DNA of 64,000 nucleotides from JAJFKX01 sp965230265 (GTDB lineage Bacteria > Pseudomonadota > Gammaproteobacteria > Xanthomonadales > Wenzhouxiangellaceae), in assembly GCA_965230265.1 (NCBI GenBank), contig OZ245999.1, forward strand, positions 2,356,001 to 2,420,000. Reading direction: 5' to 3'. The notes beneath the pieces are model-generated. The model saw only the letters and a list, made by a program, of their open reading frames with translations. It did no database searches and was not told the origin of the DNA. Made by a program: the position numbers and the translations under genes. Positions 45,671 to 54,500 of this stretch are shown here, piece by piece. Every line of letters starts with the position of its first letter. Within the stretch, counting starts at the first letter, position 1.

Positions 45671-46453
45671 ATGCGTACTACCTCTATCCATATCACGGGC
45701 AGCATTTTTGCTTTTTTAACGATTCAGGCTATCGCTGCCAATACCGTCATCCCAATGGGTGATCACCGTATTAATGGCAAAGCAATCAAACCCTATGAAT
45801 ACAGCTGGCATCAATGCGCCATTCAAAATGACCAGTGGGTTAATCAAGGCGAGCTGACCGAGCAGGCAATGGTTATCGGTGATTTATTGCGCTTGCGCCA
45901 AACCACACACCGGCCAAATGGTGGCAAGTCAATCGCCACCCATTACCTAAAACACGATTCGCTCTCACCACTGCAAAGCGAAGTCCAACATACGACTGCA
46001 GATGGAAAAATGGCTGCACAAATCTCACACCAAATAAATAACCAGGGTTATCAAAGCACGATTAAGCAGGGCAACCAGACTCAAACCAAACAAGGTGAAA
46101 TCAATACCAGCATGTATAACGGCATTGTCATGGGCCTGCCCATTGCTATGCTGGACGATTCGCTATACCCAGTAGAAATATCAGCGTCAATGCTGGTCTT
46201 TGATGCGGTGTACCGGGTCATTTTGACGGATGCTGGAACCGATACCTTATCGTTTAACGGCCAGGATGTAGACACCCGTATGGTCGATGTTGAATGGCAT
46301 CACCTGGGTCAGGGTGATATTTACCCGCCTGGACCAGAAGCCAGTGGCGGGCGTTACTGGGTTACCAATAATCCGCCCGATGGTTTCCCTTATGTGGCGC
46401 GTTATAAAACCGATACCTATGCTGTCGAGTTTATTGCCGATACCTGCGAATAA
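45671..46453 (+). CDS. Exported protein of unknown function
   Basis: A 260-residue protein with a signal peptide ending in IQAIAAN; AGGAG lies 6 nt before the ATG at 45671, so the earlier open frame is not used. The mature protein is mostly beta strand (LLRLRQTTHRPNGGK, YQSTIKQGNQTQTKQ) with a C-terminal block VFDAVYRVILTDAG to VARYKTDTYAVEFIADTCE, faintly like DUF3108-type outer proteins. I do not recognise it with confidence. It is divergent from the ToxR-like regulator, which may control it. Confidence 0.7.
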   Translation: MRTTSIHITGSIFAFLTIQAIAANTVIPMGDHRINGKAIKPYEYSWHQCAIQNDQWVNQGELTEQAMVIGDLLRLRQTTHRPNGGKSIATHYLKHDSLSPLQSEVQHTTADGKMAAQISHQINNQGYQSTIKQGNQTQTKQGEINTSMYNGIVMGLPIAMLDDSLYPVEISASMLVFDAVYRVILTDAGTDTLSFNGQDVDTRMVDVEWHHLGQGDIYPPGPEASGGRYWVTNNPPDGFPYVARYKTDTYAVEFIADTCE

Positions 46454-46470
46454 CTCAATCAAGCAACACT

Positions 46471-46497
46471 GATGAGCGGTGCTCCGCACTGCTCGTC
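46471..46497 (+). terminator. Hairpin after the exported protein gene
   Basis: A 12-bp stem with two G-U pairs (46471-46482 with 46486-46497) and a 3-nt TCC loop, starting 18 bp after the stop at 46453. No T-run follows. Confidence 0.5.
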
Positions 46498-46730
46498 GTT
46501 ATGCGCCAATGAGCGCTCGCATTTAATAACAACCCCTTTGGTTCATCGACCAACGTAAAAAAAGATGTCATAGCACCATGGCATGGCCCAGTGTCAGCAG
46601 AAAAGAAGCCACCAGCACAAGCTCATTAAAACAACATGCTGCAGTTAAGCCTTTTCACCTCAATTTGCTGCATCTGTTTATGAATAACGGCATAATTGCC
46701 ACATACATCGATAATATTTGAGATACGGGC

Positions 46731-47561
46731 ATGCTGATTAATAAAAAATACCCAAGCATCTTTCTGCTGATGATAATGGTTGTGCTGCTGGTTGGTTGTA
46801 GTCAAGAAAGCGCAAACGAGACAGCCTCTGATACGCCCCCATCGGCAACCGTTGAAAAAGTCACAACACCTCCCACTCAAACGACAAACTCCAGCGCATT
46901 GACCCCCGAGCAAAGGGCGGCGCGCAAAGCCGAACGCCAGGCCAGACGCGAGCAGCGCCTGGCTGACATGACACCTGAACAACTGGCAGCACTTGAAGCC
47001 AGACGTGCCGAGCATCAGGCCCGCAAACAGGCTGACCAGGAACCGGCCAGCGATAATGATGAAGCTGAAGCAGAAAAACAGGCCCGTCGCGCCGAGCGGC
47101 GCCAGCACAACTTTAATCAGCGCATGCAAGATAAAGCATGGTGGAATAAAGGCGGAAATAAGCTGGCTGGTTTAGCACTGACTGATCAGCAAAAAACCGA
47201 TATGAACACGCAGTTGCAGACCCTGTTAAGCACTCGTGATCAACTGGCCACAGAGCTGCAACCATTGTGGGAGAGCAACCGCGACGCTTTGGCCAGTGGC
47301 AATATTGGCCTGATCGCCAGCAACCTGGAAAGCATTGACCGGCTGGAAGCCCAGTGGCAGCAGGAACGGCGAAATACCATGATAGAAATCCTGGAATCAC
47401 TGGACAGTGAACAATTGGCTGGGCTGGCACAAGCCAATAGCAGTGTTTCCACCCTCGACTGGCTGGATATCGATTTAGACAAAGGTACGCAACGTCCACA
47501 AAGCAATCGCCAGGCACAACGCGAAAACCGTCGCCAGAACCGTCAAAATAACAATAACTAA
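46731..47561 (+). CDS. Outer-membrane lipoprotein with charged helical domain, Spy/CpxP-like
   Basis: A 276-residue lipoprotein. The lipobox is LVGC with the lipid cysteine C23 and Ser at +2, predicting outer-membrane sorting. A Thr/Pro/Ser-rich linker is followed by a very Arg/Gln/Glu/Ala-rich region (about 60-145) with MTPEQLAALEARRAEHQARK, probably a long coiled coil. The next part (about 145-235; LALTDQQKTDMNTQLQTLL and LDSEQLAGL) shows the two LTxxQ-like segments of Spy/CpxP chaperones. The tail is Gln/Asn/Arg-rich. Possibly an envelope-stress chaperone; that function is inferred. Single gene. Confidence 0.7.
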   Translation: MLINKKYPSIFLLMIMVVLLVGCSQESANETASDTPPSATVEKVTTPPTQTTNSSALTPEQRAARKAERQARREQRLADMTPEQLAALEARRAEHQARKQADQEPASDNDEAEAEKQARRAERRQHNFNQRMQDKAWWNKGGNKLAGLALTDQQKTDMNTQLQTLLSTRDQLATELQPLWESNRDALASGNIGLIASNLESIDRLEAQWQQERRNTMIEILESLDSEQLAGLAQANSSVSTLDWLDIDLDKGTQRPQSNRQAQRENRRQNRQNNNN

Positions 47562-47645
47562 GCGCTGCTGAACACTACACTGAGCGGTAATACATAAAGT
47601 GCTCGAGTGTGACCGCCATTATTAAACCTATTGCCCGGATAAACC

Positions 47646-50600
47646 ATGAAACTGGACACTGAGTTCTACCAACTGCCATTGCGTTTCGACGCTGCCCGCC
47701 TGCGTGAGGAAATTGCCCAGTTTACTGACGCAGACTGGTGCCCACACCCGCAGGGTTTTGAAGGCAATGATGCACTACTGTTGATTGCTGCCAATGGCAA
47801 TCCTCGTGATGATGCACTCAAAGGTCCAATGCTACCGACACCGCATCTGAAAAAATGCCCCTATTTGCAGCAGGTGCTGGCTTCGTTTAATACCATTTTT
47901 GGCCGCACCCGATTGATGCGTATCGCCGATCATGCCAAGGTCCAGCGACATATGGATGCCAATTATTATTGGCATCAGCGGGTACGGGTACATGTGCCCA
48001 TTCAAACTTGCGATGATGTGCTGTTCCATTGTGGCGACCAAACCGTCAATATGGCCGAAGGTGAAAGCTGGATTTTTGACACCTGGAAACAGCACAAAGT
48101 AGAAAATCCCAGTGACTTTACCCGCATTCATCTGGTGGCCGATACGGTCGGTTCAGCGCGTTTCTGGGATCTGGTCGATAATGCGGCTCAGCCTCACCGG
48201 AATATACCGGCAAAAACCGCACCACAATTAATAGCATTCAAACCTGATCTCAATCTAAACCTGGCCACTGAAACCGTGAACGCACCACTGGTGATGTCAC
48301 CATGGGAACAAGACAGCGTGATGCAACCCATCCTTGATGACCTGCACGCCGCTGACCCGGGACCGGTTGAACATGTTGAGGCCATTGAACAGGCGACGCT
48401 GCGTTTCAGGCAACGCTGGCGTACTTTATGGTCCCGTTTCGGCATGCGGCCGGAAGGCTTTCAAGCCTATGATGAAGCCCGCAAAGGCTTAATGGCTGCA
48501 CTGGAACCTCATCAAAACCAGGTCGCCCTGCCCAACGGCATGGATCCGGTATCACTGATCCGCCAGGGCATGGTCGAAGCCTCGTTGAATCCTGATCTGC
48601 TTAAGACCCAGACCAATGTGCCTGCTGGCGCAGCAAAACAGGTTCGCCAACAGGGTCTACCCAAACTGGATCGACCGATCATCATTGTGGCAGCGCCCCG
48701 CTCCGGCAGCACCTTGCTGTTCGAGACCCTGGCCAAATCACCCAATATTTATACCATTGGTGGTGAAAGCCATTACATGATCGAGCGAATCGATAAACTG
48801 AACCCGGAAAACCGCGATTTTGAATCCAACCGTCTAACGGCTGAAGATGCCGATCCACAGACCGTCCAGAATCTACGTGGCGGTTTTTTAAGCCGGCTGC
48901 ACGATCGCAATGGCAATAGCGCAACAGCCCATCCTCATCCGGTTCGGATGCTGGAGAAAACCCCAAAAAATGCTTTGCGTATTCCTTTTATGCACAAGGT
49001 GTTTCCCAACGCCATCTACATTTATCTGTATCGCAGCGCCAGAGAAAACATCAGCAGCATGATCGATGCCTGGCGTTCTGGCCGGTTCGCCACTTACCCT
49101 GAGCTGCCCGGCTGGGAGGGCGAGCATAAATGGTCACTGCTACTCACACCGGGCTGGCAGCAGTTAAACGGTAAACCCGTGGAAGAAATTGCGGCCGAAC
49201 AGTGGGTTAAAACCCATAACACCATGCTGGATGATCTGGCACAGATTCCTGCCGAACGTATCTGCGCTGTCAGCTATGAAGCATTCATTGCTGACCCGTT
49301 GGCAGAAAGTAAACGCTTGTGCAGATTTGCCGGTGTCGGCTGGGACCAATCACTGGAAAATGGTCTGGCTCTGTCCCGTAATACCCTGACCAAGCCTGAC
49401 CCGGACAAATGGAAGAAAAACGAAGCTGAACTCAAGCAGGTATTGCCAGGTACCGAACAAACCAGCCAGCGAATTGCCGGGTTTGCGGAAAAAGTCAATC
49501 AAGCCAGCAGTGCAGCCACCCAACAACGGATGCAGGCTGTCGCCCGTGGTCAGGCAGGCGCCGACCCCAATGCTCCCCTGGCCAGCGTGCACACCAGCAA
49601 CCTGCCAAATATGCTGCAACAGGCCGGTTTTTCTATTCTGGCAACCACTTACCAGGCCGGACGGCTGATTACCGCCCGTCCGGACAATGGCAAACTGAAC
49701 ACGCACTTTCATATGTTCAGCAAGCCCATGGGCATGGCGGCGGATCGCGGTCGCATTGCACTGGGTACCACCAGTGAAATTCTGTTCTATCGCAATATGC
49801 CCAATGTCGCTCAAAAACTGCAGCCGGCCGGGCGTTATGATGCCTGTTTTTTACCCCGCAACAGCCATGTCACCGGTGATATAGATATTCATGAGATGTG
49901 CTGGGCGGGCAAGCAACTGTGGTTTATCAATACCCGCTTTTCGACCCTGTGTACGCTGGATAGTGAGAACAGTTTTGTGCCTCGCTGGAGGCCGCCTTTT
50001 GTCTCGGCACTGGCACCGGAAGACCGCTGCCATTTGAATGGTTTATGCCTGGTCAATGGCAAACCCAAATATGTCACAGCACTGGGCACAGCGGACACCC
50101 CTCAGGGCTGGCGTGAGCGCAAGGCTGATGGTGGCGTATTGATGGATATCGATACCAATGAGGTAATCTGTGAGGGGCTTTCCATGCCGCATTCACCACG
50201 CTGGTACCAGGATAAACTGTGGGTCTTGGAATCCGGAAACGGCAGTCTGGCACAGGTCGATATCAATACCGGCAAACTGGAAACCGTGGCACTGCTGCCT
50301 GGCTTTACTCGTGGTATTTCATTTGCCGGCGATTTTGCCTTTATCGGTTTATCACAGGTTCGTGAAAGTGCCATTTTCAGTGGCATACCCATCACCAAGC
50401 GCCTAAAGGAACGCACCTGCGGAGTATGGGTGGTGAATATCAAATCCGGCCAGATTGCCGGCTTTATTAAATTCCAGGGCGCGGTTCAGGAAATCTTTGC
50501 CGTCGAACTGCTGCCTGGTATTCGTTTTCCGGAAATTCTGGACGCCAGTAATAAACTCATTGCCAACTCCTATGTATTGCCGAACGAAGCCATGGAAGAT

Positions 50601-50657
50601 GTGCCAAAATCCCAGCAGGCCCAATCAACACCTCAGGCTGAGAGTGCCAAAGCATGA
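47646..50657 (+). CDS. Asp/Asn beta-hydroxylase-sulfotransferase-TIGR03032 fusion protein
   Basis: A 1003-residue cytosolic protein built of three parts. Residues 1-185 form an aspartyl/asparaginyl beta-hydroxylase domain with H102-x-D104, H116, H150 and R160 (RHMDANYYWHQRVRVHVPI; KVENPSDFTRIHL), an iron/2-oxoglutarate fold. Residues ~340-610 are a sulfotransferase: APRSGSTLL (350-358) binds the PAPS 5'-phosphosulfate and R463 with S470 fits the 3'-phosphate site. Residues ~645-985 match the TIGR03032 type (TTYQAGRLI, RNSHVTGDIDIHEMCW, MPHSPRWYQDKLWVLESGNG), a propeller-like domain of unknown role. No signal peptide. It overlaps the next gene by ATGA, and the giant adhesin lies beyond. The likely job is modifying peptide side chains; the target is inferred from location. 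Confidence 0.88.
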   Translation: MKLDTEFYQLPLRFDAARLREEIAQFTDADWCPHPQGFEGNDALLLIAANGNPRDDALKGPMLPTPHLKKCPYLQQVLASFNTIFGRTRLMRIADHAKVQRHMDANYYWHQRVRVHVPIQTCDDVLFHCGDQTVNMAEGESWIFDTWKQHKVENPSDFTRIHLVADTVGSARFWDLVDNAAQPHRNIPAKTAPQLIAFKPDLNLNLATETVNAPLVMSPWEQDSVMQPILDDLHAADPGPVEHVEAIEQATLRFRQRWRTLWSRFGMRPEGFQAYDEARKGLMAALEPHQNQVALPNGMDPVSLIRQGMVEASLNPDLLKTQTNVPAGAAKQVRQQGLPKLDRPIIIVAAPRSGSTLLFETLAKSPNIYTIGGESHYMIERIDKLNPENRDFESNRLTAEDADPQTVQNLRGGFLSRLHDRNGNSATAHPHPVRMLEKTPKNALRIPFMHKVFPNAIYIYLYRSARENISSMIDAWRSGRFATYPELPGWEGEHKWSLLLTPGWQQLNGKPVEEIAAEQWVKTHNTMLDDLAQIPAERICAVSYEAFIADPLAESKRLCRFAGVGWDQSLENGLALSRNTLTKPDPDKWKKNEAELKQVLPGTEQTSQRIAGFAEKVNQASSAATQQRMQAVARGQAGADPNAPLASVHTSNLPNMLQQAGFSILATTYQAGRLITARPDNGKLNTHFHMFSKPMGMAADRGRIALGTTSEILFYRNMPNVAQKLQPAGRYDACFLPRNSHVTGDIDIHEMCWAGKQLWFINTRFSTLCTLDSENSFVPRWRPPFVSALAPEDRCHLNGLCLVNGKPKYVTALGTADTPQGWRERKADGGVLMDIDTNEVICEGLSMPHSPRWYQDKLWVLESGNGSLAQVDINTGKLETVALLPGFTRGISFAGDFAFIGLSQVRESAIFSGIPITKRLKERTCGVWVVNIKSGQIAGFIKFQGAVQEIFAVELLPGIRFPEILDASNKLIANSYVLPNEAMEDVPKSQQAQSTPQAESAKA

Positions 50658-51298
50658 ATGGACACGATGAAAACCAGGGAAAACTGGAACAGAACGGACA
50701 TTTTGGTATTCCCGTCTACTCGATTATGGTCCGTGAGTTTGAGCTGCACCGCCAGCCACTGATTGATTACATTTTAAAACTGCGTGAGCAGGACCAGGGC
50801 GTTAATCGCAGCAATGTACGCGGCTGGCATTCGACTGAAGACCTGCATGGCCATGACAATGAACACACCTTATGGATGTCGCAAAAAATTCAGAACATCG
50901 GGTTGACCGCGGCCAAGCATTTTCACGGAGAAAAACGACCTGGAATGCCACAACTGGCAGCCTGCTGGGCCAATGTCAACGACACCGGTGCCTGGAATGC
51001 CCCACACCAGCATCTGCCGGCAGACTGGTCAGGGGTGTTTTATCTACGCGCAGAAAACGAATCCGAGGCCGGCAAAAACGGTATTGCCGATGGTGATCTG
51101 CTGTTTTTTAACCCGCTGCCCATGGGGCGACGCTTCGACCGCCCCACCACCATCGGCTACCGCCCCAAAGATGGCAAAATGTTGATCTTTCCGGCCTACG
51201 CCACGCACATGGTGGCGCCGCATTTTGAGCAGCAGCCGCGAATATCCATTTCATTCAATCTGTTCTGGAAAGACGGGCAAAAGGCCAAAACTGAGTAG
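50654..51298 (+). CDS. Putative 2-oxoglutarate/iron(II) oxygenase, TIGR02466-like
   Basis: A 214-residue protein. The family motif NAPHQHLPADWSGVFYL contributes H118 and H120, and the second ligand region reads FPAYATHMVAPHF with H185 followed by R196 in RISISFNLF, which fits 2-oxoglutarate binding. The opening FGIPVYSIMVREFELHRQPL is also typical. It has no signal peptide, so it acts in the cytoplasm. ATGA overlap with the preceding fusion gene implies coupled translation and a shared task. The acceptor is unknown; the adjacent adhesin is the obvious candidate. Confidence 0.85.
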   Translation: MNGHDENQGKLEQNGHFGIPVYSIMVREFELHRQPLIDYILKLREQDQGVNRSNVRGWHSTEDLHGHDNEHTLWMSQKIQNIGLTAAKHFHGEKRPGMPQLAACWANVNDTGAWNAPHQHLPADWSGVFYLRAENESEAGKNGIADGDLLFFNPLPMGRRFDRPTTIGYRPKDGKMLIFPAYATHMVAPHFEQQPRISISFNLFWKDGQKAKTE

Positions 51299-51551
51299 TT
51301 CTGATACACTGGCAAACACCCTATTTCAGCCATAACCCCACCCTCCATACTCTCAGGGTCAAAGAGGTCATCCGCTGCGACCACAAAAAGCTGCTACCCC
51401 TGTCATAAAACCGTTTACTAATCAGCGCTTATGATGTTCACCTATTATGCAAAATTAAGTTAAAAATCGGTTATACTAGACAGGATTGTGTCAGCTTGTT
51501 AGCAAACTGATGCTTACCAAATAATAATACCGTCTTTGGGAGAGTCATACT
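51299..51551 (+). other. Leader region of the giant adhesin gene
   Basis: A 253-bp gap. A TATACT at 51472-51477 could be a -10 box but no good -35 lies at the proper distance. The strong GGGAGAG at 51538-51544 is the ribosome site. There is no hairpin terminator between the oxygenase gene and here, so read-through from 47646 is possible. Confidence 0.4.
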
Positions 51552-54500
51552 GTGACCAGGTTGTACTTAGATTTAGGTCCTTCTTTTGCCGCGAATATCA
51601 GCACGCAGCGCAATCCTCTGGCCGATGCCATTACTGCCACGCTGGACCAGCATGCGCAGCGCAGCATAAAGCGCGCCGGAATAGCACCCGCTGTAACGCT
51701 GGTCAGCTCACTGGTCACTGTGGGTGGTGCACATGCCGCCGTGTTCGAGGTCGAGAACCTGAATGACAGCGGGCCCGGCAGCCTGCGTCAGGCGGTACTG
51801 GATGCCAATAACAATCCGGGGACGGATGCCATCACTTTTGCCGATGGAGTAAGCGGCACACTAACAATGTACAACGGCGAGATGGATATCTACGACAGCG
51901 TGATTATCCAGGGCCCGGGCGAAGCCAATCTCACCATTGACGCAGACAACGATTCACGGATATTCAATATCCAACCCAATCAAAACGAACACAGCACGGA
52001 AATCAGCGGCCTGACCCTGGTCAATGGCGAGGTGCAGGGAGCCGGTAACCGTGGCTATTTCGGTAATTCATACACCGGCGGTGCGATCCGCATCGGTCCC
52101 AGTGATTACATCGAGCAACGTGGTGGCGGTGCCGACTACAGCCGATTGAGACTGGATGGTGTGACCATCACCAACAGCTATGCCAGTCAGGATGGCGGTG
52201 CGTTATTTGCTGAAGATACTTTTGTGGAGATCATTGACTCCACCATCAATTACAACTCTGCCAGTGAAGATGGCGGTGGTATTCGAGTTGAAGAAGGTGC
52301 ATTAACCATCAGCGGCAGCAGTTTTGACACCAACTACGCCAATGAAGGCGGCGGTGGCGCGGTTTCTGTTGACGGTGCATTCAGCGTAGTCATTGACAAC
52401 ACCACTCTCAGTAACAATTACGCCTATGACGATGGCGGCGCAGTTTATCTGGACGATATCGAAGTCAATGCACTGATCAGCAACAGCATGTTGCTGGACA
52501 ACCGTTCTAATGGCCGAGGCGGCGCCATTGTTGGCTCCAGCTTTAACGACGGGGCAGCGCTGGAAATCAACAATACTACGATTACCGGTAATTCTGCCTC
52601 TGATTATGGCGGCGGCATTTACTTTAACGATGGCGACCTGCACGTCGTTAACAACTCCATCATCAGCAATAACAATGGTGGTAACGCCGGTGGCGGTATC
52701 CGTTTTGGCAGCGAGAGCACATCGCATGAGCTGCGCATTGAAGACAGCACCATCGATAGCAACAACGCTTACGAATACGGTGGCGGTGTTCATTTTTATA
52801 CCGATGAAGCGACGCTACTGGTTCGCAACAGCTCCATCAGTGGCAACAATGCCACTTACGGTGGTGGCATCAGCATTCAATATGATGAGGGTGCAGGCAG
52901 CCATGCCGGCAGCGTTACTCTGGATAACGCCACCATCGATAACAACACGGCCGATGTCGGCGGCGGTGTGTTCTGGGAACTAGATGAAACCTATGCGCCG
53001 GTATTAATTACCGATAGCAGCATCAGCAACAACCTTGCTGAATCAGGCAATGGCGGCGGCTTATTCCTGTATTTTGATGACGGTTTGTATTCCGGTATGA
53101 CCATTCGCAACACCGTGATTGACGGTAACTACGCCAGCGGCGATGGCGGCGGTATCTGGTTTTATGATGATGATGGCTACGATGTGGTCATCGAAAACAG
53201 CACCATATCCAATAACACCGCTGATTATGGTGGTGGCATGTGGTTTTACTCGGATGACGGCGCACCGCTGATTCGTAACAGCACCATCAGTGCCAATACC
53301 GCCTTTAGTTATGGCGGTGGACTGTTCTTGACCCATGAGGATGGTGACGGCCGCATCGATAACAGCACGGTTGTTGATAATTACGCCTACGGCAATGGCG
53401 GTGGCGTGTTCAATGACAACAGCGAGTTGTTTATCCGCAGCAGTATTATCGCCAACAACTCGGTTTATGAAGGCAGTTACAGCGAGATAGCCGGTGAGCA
53501 GATTTATGCTCGGTTCAGTCTGATTGAAAACCTGGGCGGGTTCAACCTCTCGAGCAATAACAACAATATCTTCTACACCGACCCGATGCTCGGCCCGTTG
53601 GCCGATAACGGCGGTGCCACCATGACCCATGCACTGATGGCCAGCAGCCCGGCAATTGATGCCGGCCTGAATATCGCGCCATCGGCCGATGACCAGCGTG
53701 GCGATGGTTTTGACCGTATGGTGGGCCTGCAAACCGATATGGGTGCGGTGGAGTCAACCACTGATAACCCGCTGAGTTTCCCTGCCTATACCCAGATGGT
53801 CACCAATCTGAATGATGCCGGTGCCGGCAGCCTGCGTCAGGCGGTGCTTGATGCCAATGCCAGCTATGGCCTGGATGTGATTGAGTTCCAGGCTGGTCTG
53901 AACGGCACCATTACCCTGACCTCGGGTGATATCGATATCTACGACAGTCTGGTGATTAATGCACCGGTGCCCAGCGTGATTACTGTCAGTGGTGGCTTTA
54001 GTGGACCCAACCCTGTTCGTGGAGAAGGTTACGAACGCGTATTCTCGATGCGTGGCGGCGGTTTGGCGGACCGCGGAGGCCCCGCTGAGCCCTCCTATAA
54101 TCTGACATCGGTGGATATTGTCGGCCTGACCATCAGCGATGGCTACGACTCCAACGGCGGCGGTATTTTTGCGTACGATGTTGAATTGACCATCCGTGAT
54201 AGCGTTATCACCAGCAACCAATCCTATGGTAACAATGCTGGCGGCGGCGGTATCGACCAGAATCTTGGCGTACTGCGGATACTCGATTCCACCATCTCTG
54301 GCAATACCGCCTCTGGCGGCGGTGGTACTGCCACCAGCAACGGTGGCGGCATCCGGCTTGAAAATGCCAGCCTGGTCATGCGTGACAGCTACCTCAACAA
54401 TAACTATGCCAACGACAATGGCGGTGGACTACATGCTGATCGCGTGTATTCAATAGCCATTACCGGCAGTACTCTGGACAGTAATCAGGCAGGTGAAAGT

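Noticed and set aside
46626..47129. A 167-codon antisense frame over the lipoprotein gene
   Set aside because: The plus strand has a proper lipoprotein signal; the antisense frame only reflects its Arg/Gln/Ala codons.
53061..53732. A 223-codon antisense frame in beta-helix module 1
   Set aside because: Low-complexity Ala/Val/Ile/Asn translation typical of the opposite strand of repeat coding sequence.
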